From Modestobacter sp. Leaf380 (GTDB lineage Bacteria > Actinomycetota > Actinomycetes > Mycobacteriales > Geodermatophilaceae): DNA of 64,000 bases. Below are positions 37,291 through 46,844 of the stretch, piece by piece. Below the pieces are notes generated by a model. The model did not search any database. It was given only the letters and a program-made list of their open reading frames with translations, and was not told the origin of the DNA. The stretch covers positions 1 to 64,000 of the forward strand of contig NZ_LMQC01000024.1 in the NCBI RefSeq assembly GCF_001424485.1, read 5' to 3'. Within the stretch, counting starts at the first letter, position 1, and every line of letters begins with the position of its first letter. A program made the position numbers and the translations under genes.

Positions 37291-38388
37291 TCAGCGCCCG
37301 GTGGGCAGCCCGTCGAGGTCCTCGGAACCGGGACGGGGCCGCGGCATCCGGCTGACCACCAGGTCCCGGCCGCCCTCCTTGGCCACGTAGAGCAGCCGGT
37401 CGGCCCGCACCAGCACGGCGTCCACGGAGTCGGCGTCGGTGACCACGCTCACGCCGAAGCTGGCCGTCATGGCCAGCCCGCCCGGGAACTCGTGCTCGGA
37501 GATGTCGCGACGCAACCGCTGGGCGACGGCCTCCCCGGCCGCCAGGTCGGCACGGGGCACGACGACCAGGAACTCCTCGCCGCCCCACCGGCCGAAGACC
37601 GCGCCGGTGCGCAGCGAGCGCCGGACGACGTCGCCGACGCCCTGCAGGACCAGGTCCCCGACGTCGTGGCCGTACCGGTCGTTGACCGCCTTGAAGCGGT
37701 CCAGGTCGAACAGGACGACGGCCGTCGAGCCACCCTCCCGGCGGTCCTGCACGGCCCCGCGCAGGGCGTCGATGAGGCTGCGGCGGTTGGGCAGCCCGGT
37801 CAGCTCGTCGGTGTGCGCGAGGGTGTGCAGCCGCGCGGCCTCGGCACGACTGAGCGCCAGCGCCTCCTTGCTGCGGGCCATCAGGAAGGCCAGCATCGCC
37901 AGCACCGCGACGTAGCCCAGCGCGGCGACGAGCTCGGCCGCGTACCCCCGACTGCCGGGCTGGGCGGGCACGAAGCGGACCAGTCCGATGACCATCGCCG
38001 CCGCCGGCGCCAGCAGCGAGGCCACCAGAGCCCACCGGGTGTCGAACCACAGGTGGGCCAGCACGACGAGCAGGCAGAGGTTGGCGAAGACCCCGGGGAA
38101 CAACGAGGCCCAGGCGGCGTCGTCACTGGGCGCCTCGGCCAGCTGCACGCCCATCGTGGTCAGCCAGACCCCGGCCACCGTGACGTAGCCGCCGACCTCG
38201 ACGTAGCGGATCCGGCGCGGGGCCCACACCAGCACGGCGACGGCGGAGAGCAGGAAGAGCGCCAGCAGGGGGAAGGAGACCCGGCGCTCGACGTCCGAGG
38301 AGCCCCCGGAGGCGATCTGCCAGGCACAGCCGGCCAGACCCACGACGGCGATGGCGAGGTAGACCCGGCGACGCACCTCCCCGCGCAC
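37291..38388 (-). CDS. Membrane-bound diguanylate cyclase (GGDEF)
   Basis: A 365-residue protein with about six N-terminal hydrophobic helices (8-28, 38-56, 64-82, 97-115, 119-140, 150-170) and a GGDEF domain (about 190-350). The active site is GGEEF (269-273), so synthesis of c-di-GMP is expected. The inhibitory RxxD motif is lost: R260 is kept but the Asp position is A263. It lies upstream of the dnaK promoter on the same strand and is divergent from the EtfD-like gene. No EAL partner is in the window. Confidence 0.92.
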   Translation of the reverse strand: MRGEVRRRVYLAIAVVGLAGCAWQIASGGSSDVERRVSFPLLALFLLSAVAVLVWAPRRIRYVEVGGYVTVAGVWLTTMGVQLAEAPSDDAAWASLFPGVFANLCLLVVLAHLWFDTRWALVASLLAPAAAMVIGLVRFVPAQPGSRGYAAELVAALGYVAVLAMLAFLMARSKEALALSRAEAARLHTLAHTDELTGLPNRRSLIDALRGAVQDRREGGSTAVVLFDLDRFKAVNDRYGHDVGDLVLQGVGDVVRRSLRTGAVFGRWGGEEFLVVVPRADLAAGEAVAQRLRRDISEHEFPGGLAMTASFGVSVVTDADSVDAVLVRADRLLYVAKEGGRDLVVSRMPRPRPGSEDLDGLPTGR

Positions 38389-38530
38389 GTCGTCGCCTCC
38401 CCTGCCGGCCCCGGCCGGGCTGGGGGATCAGCACGGGCGTGAGCGGTCGCGACAGGTTGGCACGCCCGGGAGCGCAGGGCAAAGCGCCCCCGGTTCCCGC
38501 GGACACCCCGGGCAGACCCCCGGGAGCCCG

Positions 38531-38546
38531 GTTACTCGCCAGTAGC
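38531..38546. promoter_or_regulatory. GTTACT-CGCC-AGTAGC palindrome upstream of the Fe-S reductase
   Basis: Near-perfect inverted arms (5 of 6 pairs) with a 4-bp spacer lie 75-90 bases ahead of the reductase start. TTACT/AGTAA arms of this style are typical of TetR-family operators for fatty-acid genes in actinobacteria. The regulator is not known. Confidence 0.4.
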
Positions 38547-38620
38547 ATGTCGGTGCGCTCGGCTAGTGTCCGCGCCAGTTCCCGGGGTCGTCGTCGACCG
38601 CCGGGGGGAGAGGGAGTCTC

Positions 38621-40975
38621 GTGGGCCCGTTGCAGATCGTCCTGGGCACGCTCGCTGTGCTGCTGCTCGTCGTCGCCGTGGTGCTGGCGACCCAGGCGGT
38701 GCGGAAGATGCTCGCCGTCATCAAGACCGGGCAGGCCGACGGCACCCGGTTCGGGCCCGTCGTCCCCCGGCTCAAGAACCTGGCCGTGGAGTCCCTGGGG
38801 CACACCCGGATGCTCAAGTGGTCGACCATCGGCGCCGCGCACTGGTTCGTGATGGTGGGCTTCTACGGCCTGTTCCTCACCCTGGTCGAGGCCTTCGGCG
38901 AGGTCTTCTCCCCCACCTTCCACCTGCCGCTGATCGGCAACTGGGGCGTCTGGAACCTCTTCGTCGACGTCATCGGCCTGGGCACGGTCATCGGCATCCT
39001 GGTGCTGATCGTCATCCGGCAGAAGGACCACCCCCGCCGCACCGGCCGCAACGGGCGCTTCACCGGCTCCAACGAGGGCCGCGGCTACTTCGTCGAGGCC
39101 GTCGTGCTGGTCATCGGCCTGTGCATCCTGTCCATCCGGGCCGCCAAGATCGCCTCGGGCATCGACGACGCCCCCGGCTGGTCGCACCCGGTCAGCTCGG
39201 CGCTGTCCAACCTCTTCCCCGACAGCCCCGACCTGGTCAGCGTCATCGCCTTCGTCAAGATCGTCGTCAGCCTGGTCTGGCTGATCGTGATCGCCCGCAA
39301 CCTGACGATGGGCGTGGCCTGGCACCGGTTCAGCGCCTTCTTCAACATCTACTTCAAGCGCGAGGACGACGGCTCCGTCGCGCTGGGCCCGCTGCAGCCG
39401 ATGACCTCCGGCGGCGTGCCGATCGACTTCGAGGACCCCGACGAGGACGCGACCTTCGGCCGCGGCAAGATCGAGGACTTCACCTGGAAGGGGATGCTGG
39501 ACTTCACCACCTGCACCGAGTGCGGGCGGTGCCAGAGCCAGTGCCCGGCCTGGAACACCGGCAAGCCGCTGTCCCCGAAGATGGTCGTGATGGACCTGCG
39601 GGACCACCTCTACGCCAAGGCGCCCTACCTGGTCGGCGCCCGCACCGTCGGTGACGGCAAGGGCGACAGCGATGGCGGCGAGTCCACGATGACGCCGGAG
39701 GCGCCCTCGGAGGAGCAGACCTGGTACTCCGGGTTCGCCCGCATCCAGGGCACCAACGACGCGCAGGCCGAGCGGCCGCTGGTCGGGACGCTCGAGGAGG
39801 GCGGGGTCATCGACCCCGACGTGCTGTGGAGCTGCACCAGCTGCGGCGCCTGCGTCGAGCAGTGCCCGGTCGACATCGAGCACGTCGACCACATCATGGA
39901 CATGCGCCGCTACATGACCCTGATCGAGTCCAGCTTCCCCTCCGAGGCCGGCGTGATGCTGCGCAACCTGGAGAACCGCGGCAACCCGTGGGGCGTCAGC
40001 CCGTCCACCCGGGACGAGTGGATGAAGGACATGGACTTCGAGGTCCGCCAGGTCGAGGGGGCCATCGACGACGACGTCGAGTACCTGTTCTGGGTGGGCT
40101 GCGCCGGGGCCATCGACGACCGGGCCAAGAAGGTCACCAAGGCCGTCGCCGAGCTGCTGCACACCGCCGGCGTGGAGTTCGCCGTGCTGGGCTCGGGGGA
40201 GACCTGCACCGGTGACCCGGCCCGCCGGATGGGCAACGAGTTCGTCTTCCAGCAGCTGGCCGCGGAGAACGTCGAGACGCTGAACACCGTCTTCGAGGGC
40301 CGGGAGACCGGCCGCCGCAAGATCGTGGCCACCTGCCCGCACTGCTTCAACTCGATCAACCGCGAGTACCCCCAGCTGGGCGGGGACTACGACGTCGTGC
40401 ACCACACCCAGCTGCTGGGCCAGCTCGTGGAGGAGGGCCGGCTGGTGCCGGTCACCCCGATCGACCGCAAGGTGACCTACCACGACCCGTGCTTCCTGGG
40501 TCGGCACAACAAGGTCTACACGCCGCCGCGGGAGATCCTGGACAGCGTCCAGGGCCTGCGCACCCAGGAGATGCACCGCTGCAAGGACCGCGGGTTCTGC
40601 TGCGGCGCCGGCGGTGCGCGGATGTGGATGGAGGAGAAGATCGGGACGCGGATCAACATGAACCGCACCGAGGAGGCCCTCGAGCTCGAGCCCGACGTCA
40701 TCTCCACCGCCTGCCCGTTCTGCATCACGATGCTCAGCGACGCGGTGAACACCAAGAAGGAGAAGGGCGAGGCGGCCGAGCACGTCGAGGTCCTCGACGT
40801 CAGCCAGATCCTGCTGCGCGCGATGGCGCCGGTGGGTGCCGCCGCGGCGGGCACCCAGTCCGGACCCACGCCGGGTTCCGAGGGCCCGACCGACCGCGGC
40901 ACGGCGCCCCAGGGCACCGAGCACGGGGAGACCCAGCAGGGCCAGTCCGGCCCGGGTGCGGCCCCGGCCGAGTAG
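38621..40975 (+). CDS. etfD: Membrane Fe-S oxidoreductase, EtfD/FadF-like (CCG domains)
   Basis: A 784-residue protein, homologous by layout to Rv0338c (EtfD), which passes electrons from fatty-acid oxidation flavoproteins to the quinone pool. Five to six helices occupy about 1-235. Two [4Fe-4S] motifs follow, CTECGRCQSQCP (about 301-312) and CTSCGACVEQCP (about 406-417). Two CCG domains come next (CPHCFNSIN; CCGAGGARMW), then a Gly/Thr/Gln-rich tail. GTG 38621 has GGGGGAGAGGGA upstream. A terminator follows. Family context suggests a link to beta-oxidation. Confidence 0.9.
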   Translation: MGPLQIVLGTLAVLLLVVAVVLATQAVRKMLAVIKTGQADGTRFGPVVPRLKNLAVESLGHTRMLKWSTIGAAHWFVMVGFYGLFLTLVEAFGEVFSPTFHLPLIGNWGVWNLFVDVIGLGTVIGILVLIVIRQKDHPRRTGRNGRFTGSNEGRGYFVEAVVLVIGLCILSIRAAKIASGIDDAPGWSHPVSSALSNLFPDSPDLVSVIAFVKIVVSLVWLIVIARNLTMGVAWHRFSAFFNIYFKREDDGSVALGPLQPMTSGGVPIDFEDPDEDATFGRGKIEDFTWKGMLDFTTCTECGRCQSQCPAWNTGKPLSPKMVVMDLRDHLYAKAPYLVGARTVGDGKGDSDGGESTMTPEAPSEEQTWYSGFARIQGTNDAQAERPLVGTLEEGGVIDPDVLWSCTSCGACVEQCPVDIEHVDHIMDMRRYMTLIESSFPSEAGVMLRNLENRGNPWGVSPSTRDEWMKDMDFEVRQVEGAIDDDVEYLFWVGCAGAIDDRAKKVTKAVAELLHTAGVEFAVLGSGETCTGDPARRMGNEFVFQQLAAENVETLNTVFEGRETGRRKIVATCPHCFNSINREYPQLGGDYDVVHHTQLLGQLVEEGRLVPVTPIDRKVTYHDPCFLGRHNKVYTPPREILDSVQGLRTQEMHRCKDRGFCCGAGGARMWMEEKIGTRINMNRTEEALELEPDVISTACPFCITMLSDAVNTKKEKGEAAEHVEVLDVSQILLRAMAPVGAAAAGTQSGPTPGSEGPTDRGTAPQGTEHGETQQGQSGPGAAPAE

Positions 40976-40990
40976 CCCACCGCACGTCGG

Positions 40991-41024
40991 CAGAGCCCCG
41001 GGGACCACGGTCCCCGGGGCTCTG
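40991..41024 (+). terminator. Terminator hairpin
   Basis: A perfect 14-bp stem (40991-41004 with 41011-41024), 15 bp after the Fe-S reductase stop. Confidence 0.88.
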
Positions 41025-41053
41025 CTGCGTCCGGAGGAGGGGACACTGGGCCG

Positions 41054-41614
41054 GTGAGCTTCATCTTCGGCGGGGTGCGCGGGCGCGAGGACCCCGAGCT
41101 CGCCGCGGGCAACCGTCGCTCGGCGCTGCACTACGCCCGCGACGTCAACGACGAGCGGGTGCTCGCCGACGACCGGCCGACCATCCGCCGCGGCAACCAC
41201 TGGGTCTGGCTCGCGGTCGCCGTCGTGGTGCTCGGCGTCCTCGGCTTCGCCGGCTCACGGGGCGCGGACGCCGTCCCGCTGACCGCGGACTGCGACACCC
41301 CCGCGATCGGGGTGCAGTCCAGCCAGGTCACCGCGGGGCAGACGCTGCGGTACCGGCTCACCGGCCCGGACGACGCCGCCTACGTGGTCACCGTCGACGG
41401 CACCCCCGTCCGCGGCGACGCCGGCTCCACGGTCAGCTACACCCAGACCCCGGCCGGCCCGGCGCTGGAGCTGCAGCAGTGCCTGTCCCCCGACCTGGCC
41501 ATCGCCGCCCCGGCCGGTGACGGGTCGCACGAGATCGCGATGCTGCGGCTGGCCGGGGACGGCAGCACCACCACGGTCGCCACCACCACGGTCCAGGTCA
41601 CCGGCACCCCGTAG
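41054..41614 (+). CDS. Single-pass membrane protein with exported domain, unknown
   Basis: A 186-residue protein starting at GTG 41054. A charged cytoplasmic start (1-48) leads to one helix (about 50-66) and an exported part (about 70-186) with two cysteines (C80, C144) that could pair, and Thr/Val-rich strands like a small Ig-type fold. No family is recognised. It lies 30 bp after a terminator and is not in an obvious operon. Confidence 0.7.
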   Translation: MSFIFGGVRGREDPELAAGNRRSALHYARDVNDERVLADDRPTIRRGNHWVWLAVAVVVLGVLGFAGSRGADAVPLTADCDTPAIGVQSSQVTAGQTLRYRLTGPDDAAYVVTVDGTPVRGDAGSTVSYTQTPAGPALELQQCLSPDLAIAAPAGDGSHEIAMLRLAGDGSTTTVATTTVQVTGTP

Positions 41615-41691
41615 CCCCGCCCTGCGGTGCACCCGGTCGAGCACCCGCCCGGCGGACCGACCCCCGTGCCGCGACCTGGTACTGATCACCC

Positions 41692-42651
41692 GTGCTGCTC
41701 CACCTGCGGATCACCGTCCCGACCGACCGGACCGACGAGGTCCTGACGCTGCTGTCCGACCACGTGGGCGTCACCCACCTGGTGCACCTGCCGGGGGTGG
41801 TGCGCCGCCCCTCCGGCGACCTGGTGATGTGCGACGTGGCCCGGGAGTCCGTGGACCACCTGGTCGACGAGCTGCAGCGGCACGGGGTGGAGCGCGAGGG
41901 CGGCATCGCCATCGAGAGCGTGGACACCTCGCTGTCGGCGGCCACCGAGCAGTCGGTCCGGGACGCCCCCGGGGACGGTGCGGACGCGGTGGTCTGGGAC
42001 CAGGTGGTCGCCACCGCCGACGAGGAGTCCCGGCTGACCCTCACGTTCTGCGCGTTCCTGACGATCGCGACGCTGCTCGCGGCGATGGCGATCGTCACCG
42101 ACTCGGCGGTGCTGCTCATCGGCGGCATGGTCATGGGCCCGGAGTTCAGCCCGCTGGCCGGCATCGCGCTGGGCCTGGTGCACGGCCACCGCGGGATCAT
42201 CCGGCACTCCCTCAGGGCACTGGGGATCGGCTTCGCCGTCGCCACGCTGCTGACGATCGTCTTCTGCCTGGCACTGCGGGGACTGGGCTGGGCCGACGTG
42301 GGCGACCTGCTCGCCGAGCGCCCGGCCACCGGGTTCATCACCCGGCCCGACCGGTGGTCCTTCCCGGTCGCGTTCATCGCCGGGGTGGCCGGGATGCTGG
42401 CGCTGACCAGCTCCAAGTCGGCCAGCCTGGTCGGCGTCTTCATCTCGGTGACGACGGTGCCCGCGGCCGCGGCCTTCGCCCTGGGCGTGGCGTTCGGGGA
42501 CTGGGCGGACTCGGCACGGTCGGTGCTCCAGCTCGGGATCAACGTCGCCGGGATCCTGCTCGCGGCGGTGCTGACGCTGCTGGTGCTCAAGGCGTTCTGG
42601 CGGCGCGTGCCGCGGGCCGTGCCGCGCCGGCTCCTCGACACCCCCCGCTGA
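41692..42651 (+). CDS. DUF389 membrane protein
   Basis: A 319-residue protein. Residues 1-80 form an alpha/beta ferredoxin-like region. Then come about six helices with the DUF389 hallmark VLLIGGMVMGPEFSPLAGIALGLVHG and SSKSASLVGVFISVTTVPAAAAFALG. The family's function is unknown. GTG 41692 is the start. The ROK gene follows after 32 bp, possibly in the same transcript. Confidence 0.88.
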   Translation: MLLHLRITVPTDRTDEVLTLLSDHVGVTHLVHLPGVVRRPSGDLVMCDVARESVDHLVDELQRHGVEREGGIAIESVDTSLSAATEQSVRDAPGDGADAVVWDQVVATADEESRLTLTFCAFLTIATLLAAMAIVTDSAVLLIGGMVMGPEFSPLAGIALGLVHGHRGIIRHSLRALGIGFAVATLLTIVFCLALRGLGWADVGDLLAERPATGFITRPDRWSFPVAFIAGVAGMLALTSSKSASLVGVFISVTTVPAAAAFALGVAFGDWADSARSVLQLGINVAGILLAAVLTLLVLKAFWRRVPRAVPRRLLDTPR

Positions 42652-42683
42652 CCCGACGGCCGGGCGGACCCGGTCGTGCCACC

Positions 42684-43871
42684 ATGTCGCCCGTGGTCCA
42701 GGTCCCGGCTCAGGTGTCGGCCACCCCGGGTGCCCTGCTGCACCACGTCCGCACCGGCCGGGCCAAGAGCCGCGCGGAGCTCGTGGCGCTGACCGGCGCC
42801 TCGCGGAACACGATCAGCAACCGGGTGGACCAGCTGATCGCGGCGAACCTGCTGGCCGAGGGCGGGCGGGGGTGGAGCACCGGCGGGCGACCGCCGACGC
42901 TGCTGCAGTTCAACGCCGAGGCCGGCTGCGTGCTGGCCGTCGACCTGGGGGTCACCAGCGTCGACGTCGCCGTCACCGACCTGTCGGCCCGGGTGCTGGC
43001 CACCGCGGGGCACCCGATCGACATCTCGGCGGGCCCGGTCGCGGTGCTGGCCGAGGCCGAGCGGCTGGCCCGCGAGGTGCTCACCGAGGCCGGGCTGCGC
43101 GACGAGGACGTCCGCTCGGTGGGGGTCGGCGTCCCCGGGCCGGTGGAGTTCTCGACCGGGCGGCCCTCGCACCCGCCGATCATGCCTGGCTGGCACGACC
43201 ACCCGATCCCGGACGCCTTCGGCCGTTGGGCCGCGCCGGTCTTCGTGGACAACGACGTGAACGTGATGGCACTGGGCGAGATGGGCGTCGGCGGGTCGGT
43301 GCAGGACGTGCTGGTCGTCAAGGTCGGCACCGGGGTGGGCTGCGGGATCATCGTCGAGGGCCGGGTCTACCGGGGGGCTCAGGGCAGCGCCGGGGACATC
43401 GGGCACATCCACGTCCCGGCCGCCGACGGGCGCAGCGTGCTGTGCCGCTGCGGGAACACCAACTGCCTGGAGGCGCTCGCCAGCGGGGCGTCGCTGCTGC
43501 GCGACGCGCTGGCGGCGGGACTGCCGGTGACCACCACCCGGGACGTCGTCGAGCTGGCCGCCCACGGGGACGGCGCGGCACTGGAGCTGGTGCGGGACGC
43601 CGGCCGGACCATCGGCACCGTGCTGGCCTCGCTGGTCAACTTCTTCAACCCGCACCGCATCGTGGTCACCGGCGGGGTGGCCCGGGCGGGCCTGCCGCTG
43701 CTGTCGGGCATCCGGGAGTCGGTCTACGCCCGGGCGATGCCGCTGGCCGCCCGCACGCTGGACATCTCGGTGAGCGACGCCCCGGACCTGTCGGGCCGCG
43801 TGGGCGCCGCGCTGATGGCCATCGAGGGCTACCTGGACGAGGACTCCGTCCGCGAGGCCATCACCTCCTAG
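42684..43871 (+). CDS. ROK-family transcriptional regulator
   Basis: A 395-residue NagC/XylR-type regulator. A winged HTH (about 17-60, SRAELVALTGASRNTISNRVDQLIAANLL) precedes a ROK sugar-kinase fold. It has DLGVTS for phosphate binding, VDNDVNVMALGE, GTGVGCGI and the zinc motif CRCGNTNCLE. The kinase residues are intact, so it may sense a sugar. It is transcribed toward the ABC-transporter operon 157 bp downstream and is the obvious regulator of that unit. Confidence 0.92.
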   Translation: MSPVVQVPAQVSATPGALLHHVRTGRAKSRAELVALTGASRNTISNRVDQLIAANLLAEGGRGWSTGGRPPTLLQFNAEAGCVLAVDLGVTSVDVAVTDLSARVLATAGHPIDISAGPVAVLAEAERLAREVLTEAGLRDEDVRSVGVGVPGPVEFSTGRPSHPPIMPGWHDHPIPDAFGRWAAPVFVDNDVNVMALGEMGVGGSVQDVLVVKVGTGVGCGIIVEGRVYRGAQGSAGDIGHIHVPAADGRSVLCRCGNTNCLEALASGASLLRDALAAGLPVTTTRDVVELAAHGDGAALELVRDAGRTIGTVLASLVNFFNPHRIVVTGGVARAGLPLLSGIRESVYARAMPLAARTLDISVSDAPDLSGRVGAALMAIEGYLDEDSVREAITS

Positions 43872-43944
43872 GCGCCGTGCGGCCTCTCACGCACCACCGT
43901 GCACATCGGTGTCTGTTGCGTTTCGGTAACGACGCCGAGCGACC

Positions 43945-43974
43945 TTGACCACACCTCTGACAACCCCATAGGTT
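43945..43974 (+). promoter_or_regulatory. Probable promoter of the sugar ABC operon
   Basis: TTGACC (43945-43950), an 18-bp spacer and TAGGTT (43969-43974, fits TAnnnT) lie upstream of the ATPase start. The predicted start of transcription (around 43981) is just ahead of the palindromic operator. Confidence 0.4.
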
Positions 43975-43991
43975 GACGCCGCAACGCACTA

Positions 43992-44009
43992 ATGCTCAGT
44001 GGTGAGCAT
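43992..44009. promoter_or_regulatory. Palindromic operator ATGCTCA-N4-TGAGCAT
   Basis: Perfect 7-bp arms lie between the probable promoter and the Shine-Dalgarno AGGAGG at 44015. A repressor bound here would block transcription of the ABC operon. The ROK protein encoded upstream is the likely ligand. Confidence 0.65.
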
Positions 44010-44028
44010 AAGTCAGGAGGGCGGCGAT

Positions 44029-45585
44029 GTGGCCGGGACCGACGTGAGCGGTCCCCTGCTGGAGATGCAGGGGATCGTCAAGACCTTCCCCGGGGTGCGG
44101 GCCCTGGGCGGCGTGGACCTCGACGTCCGGGCCGGGGAGGTGCACTGCCTGCTGGGCCAGAACGGGGCCGGCAAGTCCACCCTGATCAAGGTCCTGGCCG
44201 GCGCGCACCAGCCCGACGAGGGCGTGATCCGCTGGCGCGGCGAGCAGGTCCGGCTCAGCGACCCGCAGGCCGCGATGAGCCTGGGCATCGCCACCATCTA
44301 CCAGGAGCTCGACCTCGTCGCCGGCCTCTCGGTCGCCGACAACGTCTACCTGGGCCGGGAGCGCTCCCGCTTCGGCCTCAGCCGCCCGGCTGCCGACCAG
44401 CGCGCCACCGCCGAGCTCATGGCCCGGCTGGGCCACCCGGAGATCCGGCCCGGCACCGAGGTCGGCGCCCTGTCGGCGGCCAGCCAGCAGATGGTCAGCA
44501 TCGCCCGGGCGCTCAGCCAGGACGCCCGGCTGATCGTCATGGACGAGCCCTCCGCGGTGCTGGACAACGAGGAGGTCGAGCGGCTCTTCGACGTCGTCCG
44601 CGACCTCACCGCCCAGGGCGTGGCCGTCGTGTACATCTCCCACCGACTGGAGGAGATCCGCCAGGTCGGCGACCGGATCACCGTCATCAAGGACGGCCGC
44701 ACCGTCGCCACCGGCCTGCCCGCCCGGGAGACCCCGACCCGCGAGGTCATCTCGCTGATGACCGGCCGCACCATCGAGTACGTCTTCCCCCAGCGCACCG
44801 AACGGCCGGCCGCGAGCGCCGCCCCGGTGCTCGAGGTGACAGCGCTCAGCGTCCCGGGCCGGTTCTCCGACGTCTCCTTCACGGTCGCTCCCGGGGAGAT
44901 CCTGGGCCTGGCCGGGCTCGTCGGCTCCGGCCGGTCCGAGGTGCTCGAGGCCGTCTACGGGGCCCGCCGGCCCAGCACCGGTGAGGTCCGCGTCGACGGC
45001 CGCAAGCTGCGCGCCGGCGACGTCGCCGCCGCGGTCGGCGCCGGCGTGGGCCTGGCCCCCGAGGAGCGCAAGAGCCAGGCGCTGCTGCTGGGCGACCCCA
45101 TCTACCGCAACATCACCCTGTCCAGCCTGGCCCGCTTCTCCCGGGCCGGCTTCCTGTCCGTGCGGGCCGAGAAGGCCGCGGCCATCGAGCAGACCGAGGC
45201 ACTGGACCTGCGCCCGGTCGACGTGGACCGCGAGGTCCGCACCCTGTCCGGCGGCAACCAGCAGAAGGTCGTGCTGGCCCGCTGGCTGCTGCGGGACTGC
45301 CGGGTGCTGCTGCTGGACGAGCCCACCCGCGGGGTCGACGTGGGGGCCCGGTCGGAGATCTACGCACTGGTCCGCGCCCTGGCCGACCGCGGGGTGGCCG
45401 TGGTCGTGGTCAGCAGCGAGATCCCCGAGGTCCTGGGCCTCGCCGACCGGGTCCTCGTGTTGGCCGACGGCCGCGTCATGGCCGACGAGCCGGCCACCGC
45501 ACTGGACGAACACCGGGTCCTGGACCTGGTGATGCAGGGCCTCCCCAGCGGGGCCACCCACACCACCGAGGGGCACGTGGCATGA
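44029..45585 (+). CDS. Sugar ABC transporter ATP-binding protein, RbsA/MglA type
   Basis: A 518-residue double ATPase for ribose/galactose/inositol-type uptake. NBD1 has LGQNGAGKST (about 42-51) and IVMDEPSAVL. NBD2 has a shortened P-loop GLVGSGRSEV, signature LSGGNQQKVVLARWLL and LLLDEPTRGVDVG, typical of RbsA. GTG 44029 is chosen because AGGAGG stands eight bases upstream; a longer frame from 43999 would cover the operator. Its stop overlaps the permease start by 4 bp. Confidence 0.94.
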   Translation: MAGTDVSGPLLEMQGIVKTFPGVRALGGVDLDVRAGEVHCLLGQNGAGKSTLIKVLAGAHQPDEGVIRWRGEQVRLSDPQAAMSLGIATIYQELDLVAGLSVADNVYLGRERSRFGLSRPAADQRATAELMARLGHPEIRPGTEVGALSAASQQMVSIARALSQDARLIVMDEPSAVLDNEEVERLFDVVRDLTAQGVAVVYISHRLEEIRQVGDRITVIKDGRTVATGLPARETPTREVISLMTGRTIEYVFPQRTERPAASAAPVLEVTALSVPGRFSDVSFTVAPGEILGLAGLVGSGRSEVLEAVYGARRPSTGEVRVDGRKLRAGDVAAAVGAGVGLAPEERKSQALLLGDPIYRNITLSSLARFSRAGFLSVRAEKAAAIEQTEALDLRPVDVDREVRTLSGGNQQKVVLARWLLRDCRVLLLDEPTRGVDVGARSEIYALVRALADRGVAVVVVSSEIPEVLGLADRVLVLADGRVMADEPATALDEHRVLDLVMQGLPSGATHTTEGHVA

Positions 45586-46712
45586 CCGAGCAGACCTCCA
45601 CCACCACCGCGGCCGGCGCCAGCCCGGCCTCCGACCGGCCCGGGCCGCCCCCGAGCACCCGGGGCAGCTCGGGCGGGGGCTTCCTGTCGGGCTCGGTCGG
45701 GCGCAACATGGGCCTCGTCGTCGCGTTCGCCCTGCTCTGCATCGTCGGGATCGTCACCGCCGGCGACCGGTTCGCCAGCACCGACAACGTGGTGACCATC
45801 CTGCGGCTGGCCGCCGTCGTCGGCGTCGTCAGCATCGGCATGACCTTCGTGATCATCGGCGGCGGCATCGACCTGTCGGTCGGCGCGCTGGTCGCGCTGT
45901 CCTCGGTCTGGGCCACCACCCTGGCCACCCAGGCGATGGCCGCCGACACGCACTGGATCGTCATGGTCGGGACGGCGGTGCTGGTCGGCGCGGTGGCCGG
46001 TCTGGTCAACGGGGTGGTGATCGCCTACGGGAAGCTCGTGGCCTTCATCGCCACCCTGGCCATGCTCGCCGCCGCCCGCGGCCTGGCCGAGATCATCGCC
46101 AACCGGCGCACCCAGACCGTCCGGGACGAGTCGTTCCTGTCCTTCTTCGGCGCCTCGCCGCTGGGCATCCCGATGCTGGTGTGGATCTTCGCGGTGGTCG
46201 CCGTCGCCGGGTGGGTGCTGCTCAACCGCACCACCTTCGGGCGCCGCACGTTCGCCGTCGGCGGCAACGCCGAGGCCGCCCGGCTGGCCGGCATCCGGGT
46301 GCAGCGGCACACCGTGGCCCTGTACGTCCTGTCCGGGGTCACCTGCGGCATCGCCGCGGTGATGCTGATGGCGCGCACCACGACCGGCAGCTCCACGCAC
46401 GGCACGCTGCTGGAGCTGGACGCGATCGCCGCCGTCGTCATCGGCGGGACGCTCCTGGTCGGTGGCCGCGGCACGATCGTCGGCACCGTCCTGGGCGTGC
46501 TGATCTTCACCACGCTGAGCAACGTCTTCACGCTGAACAACCTGTCCAGCTCCTCGCAGGCGGTCGCCAAGGGCGTGATCATCGTCGCCGCCGTCCTGCT
46601 GCAGCAGCGGGTCGCAGCGGGCCGCCGGCAGAAGCGGTCCGGCAAGGCCCTGCCGCCGACCGCCGCCGAGGGGGCACCGGCCGGCGCGAGCCCCGGCGTC
46701 CCCGCCCCCTGA
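45582..46712 (+). CDS. Sugar ABC transporter permease, RbsC type
   Basis: A 376-residue permease with a disordered Ser/Pro/Gly N-terminus (1-40) and about 8-10 helices. It shows the signature GGGIDLSVGALVALSSVWA (about 93-111) and VIGGTLLVGGRGTIVGTVLGVL. It is coupled to the ATPase gene by a 4-bp overlap. The gap to the binding protein (132 bp) contains three copies of a GACCAGCACC-like motif (about 46713-46760). Confidence 0.93.
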   Translation: MTEQTSTTTAAGASPASDRPGPPPSTRGSSGGGFLSGSVGRNMGLVVAFALLCIVGIVTAGDRFASTDNVVTILRLAAVVGVVSIGMTFVIIGGGIDLSVGALVALSSVWATTLATQAMAADTHWIVMVGTAVLVGAVAGLVNGVVIAYGKLVAFIATLAMLAAARGLAEIIANRRTQTVRDESFLSFFGASPLGIPMLVWIFAVVAVAGWVLLNRTTFGRRTFAVGGNAEAARLAGIRVQRHTVALYVLSGVTCGIAAVMLMARTTTGSSTHGTLLELDAIAAVVIGGTLLVGGRGTIVGTVLGVLIFTTLSNVFTLNNLSSSSQAVAKGVIIVAAVLLQQRVAAGRRQKRSGKALPPTAAEGAPAGASPGVPAP

Positions 46713-46844
46713 CCAGCACCGCCCCCTGACCAGCACCGTCCCCTGAGCACCGCCTCCTGACCAGCTCCCCCAGCTCGTCCCGCACCACCCACCACCCCGA
46801 TCGACCGGCACCGCGCCGTTCGGCGACCCCGCGAGGAGAACCCC

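Noticed and set aside
46713-46760. GACCAGCACC-like triplicate as operator array
   Set aside because: The copies are imperfect and unsymmetrical, and lie between permease and binding-protein genes where a regulator site is not expected.
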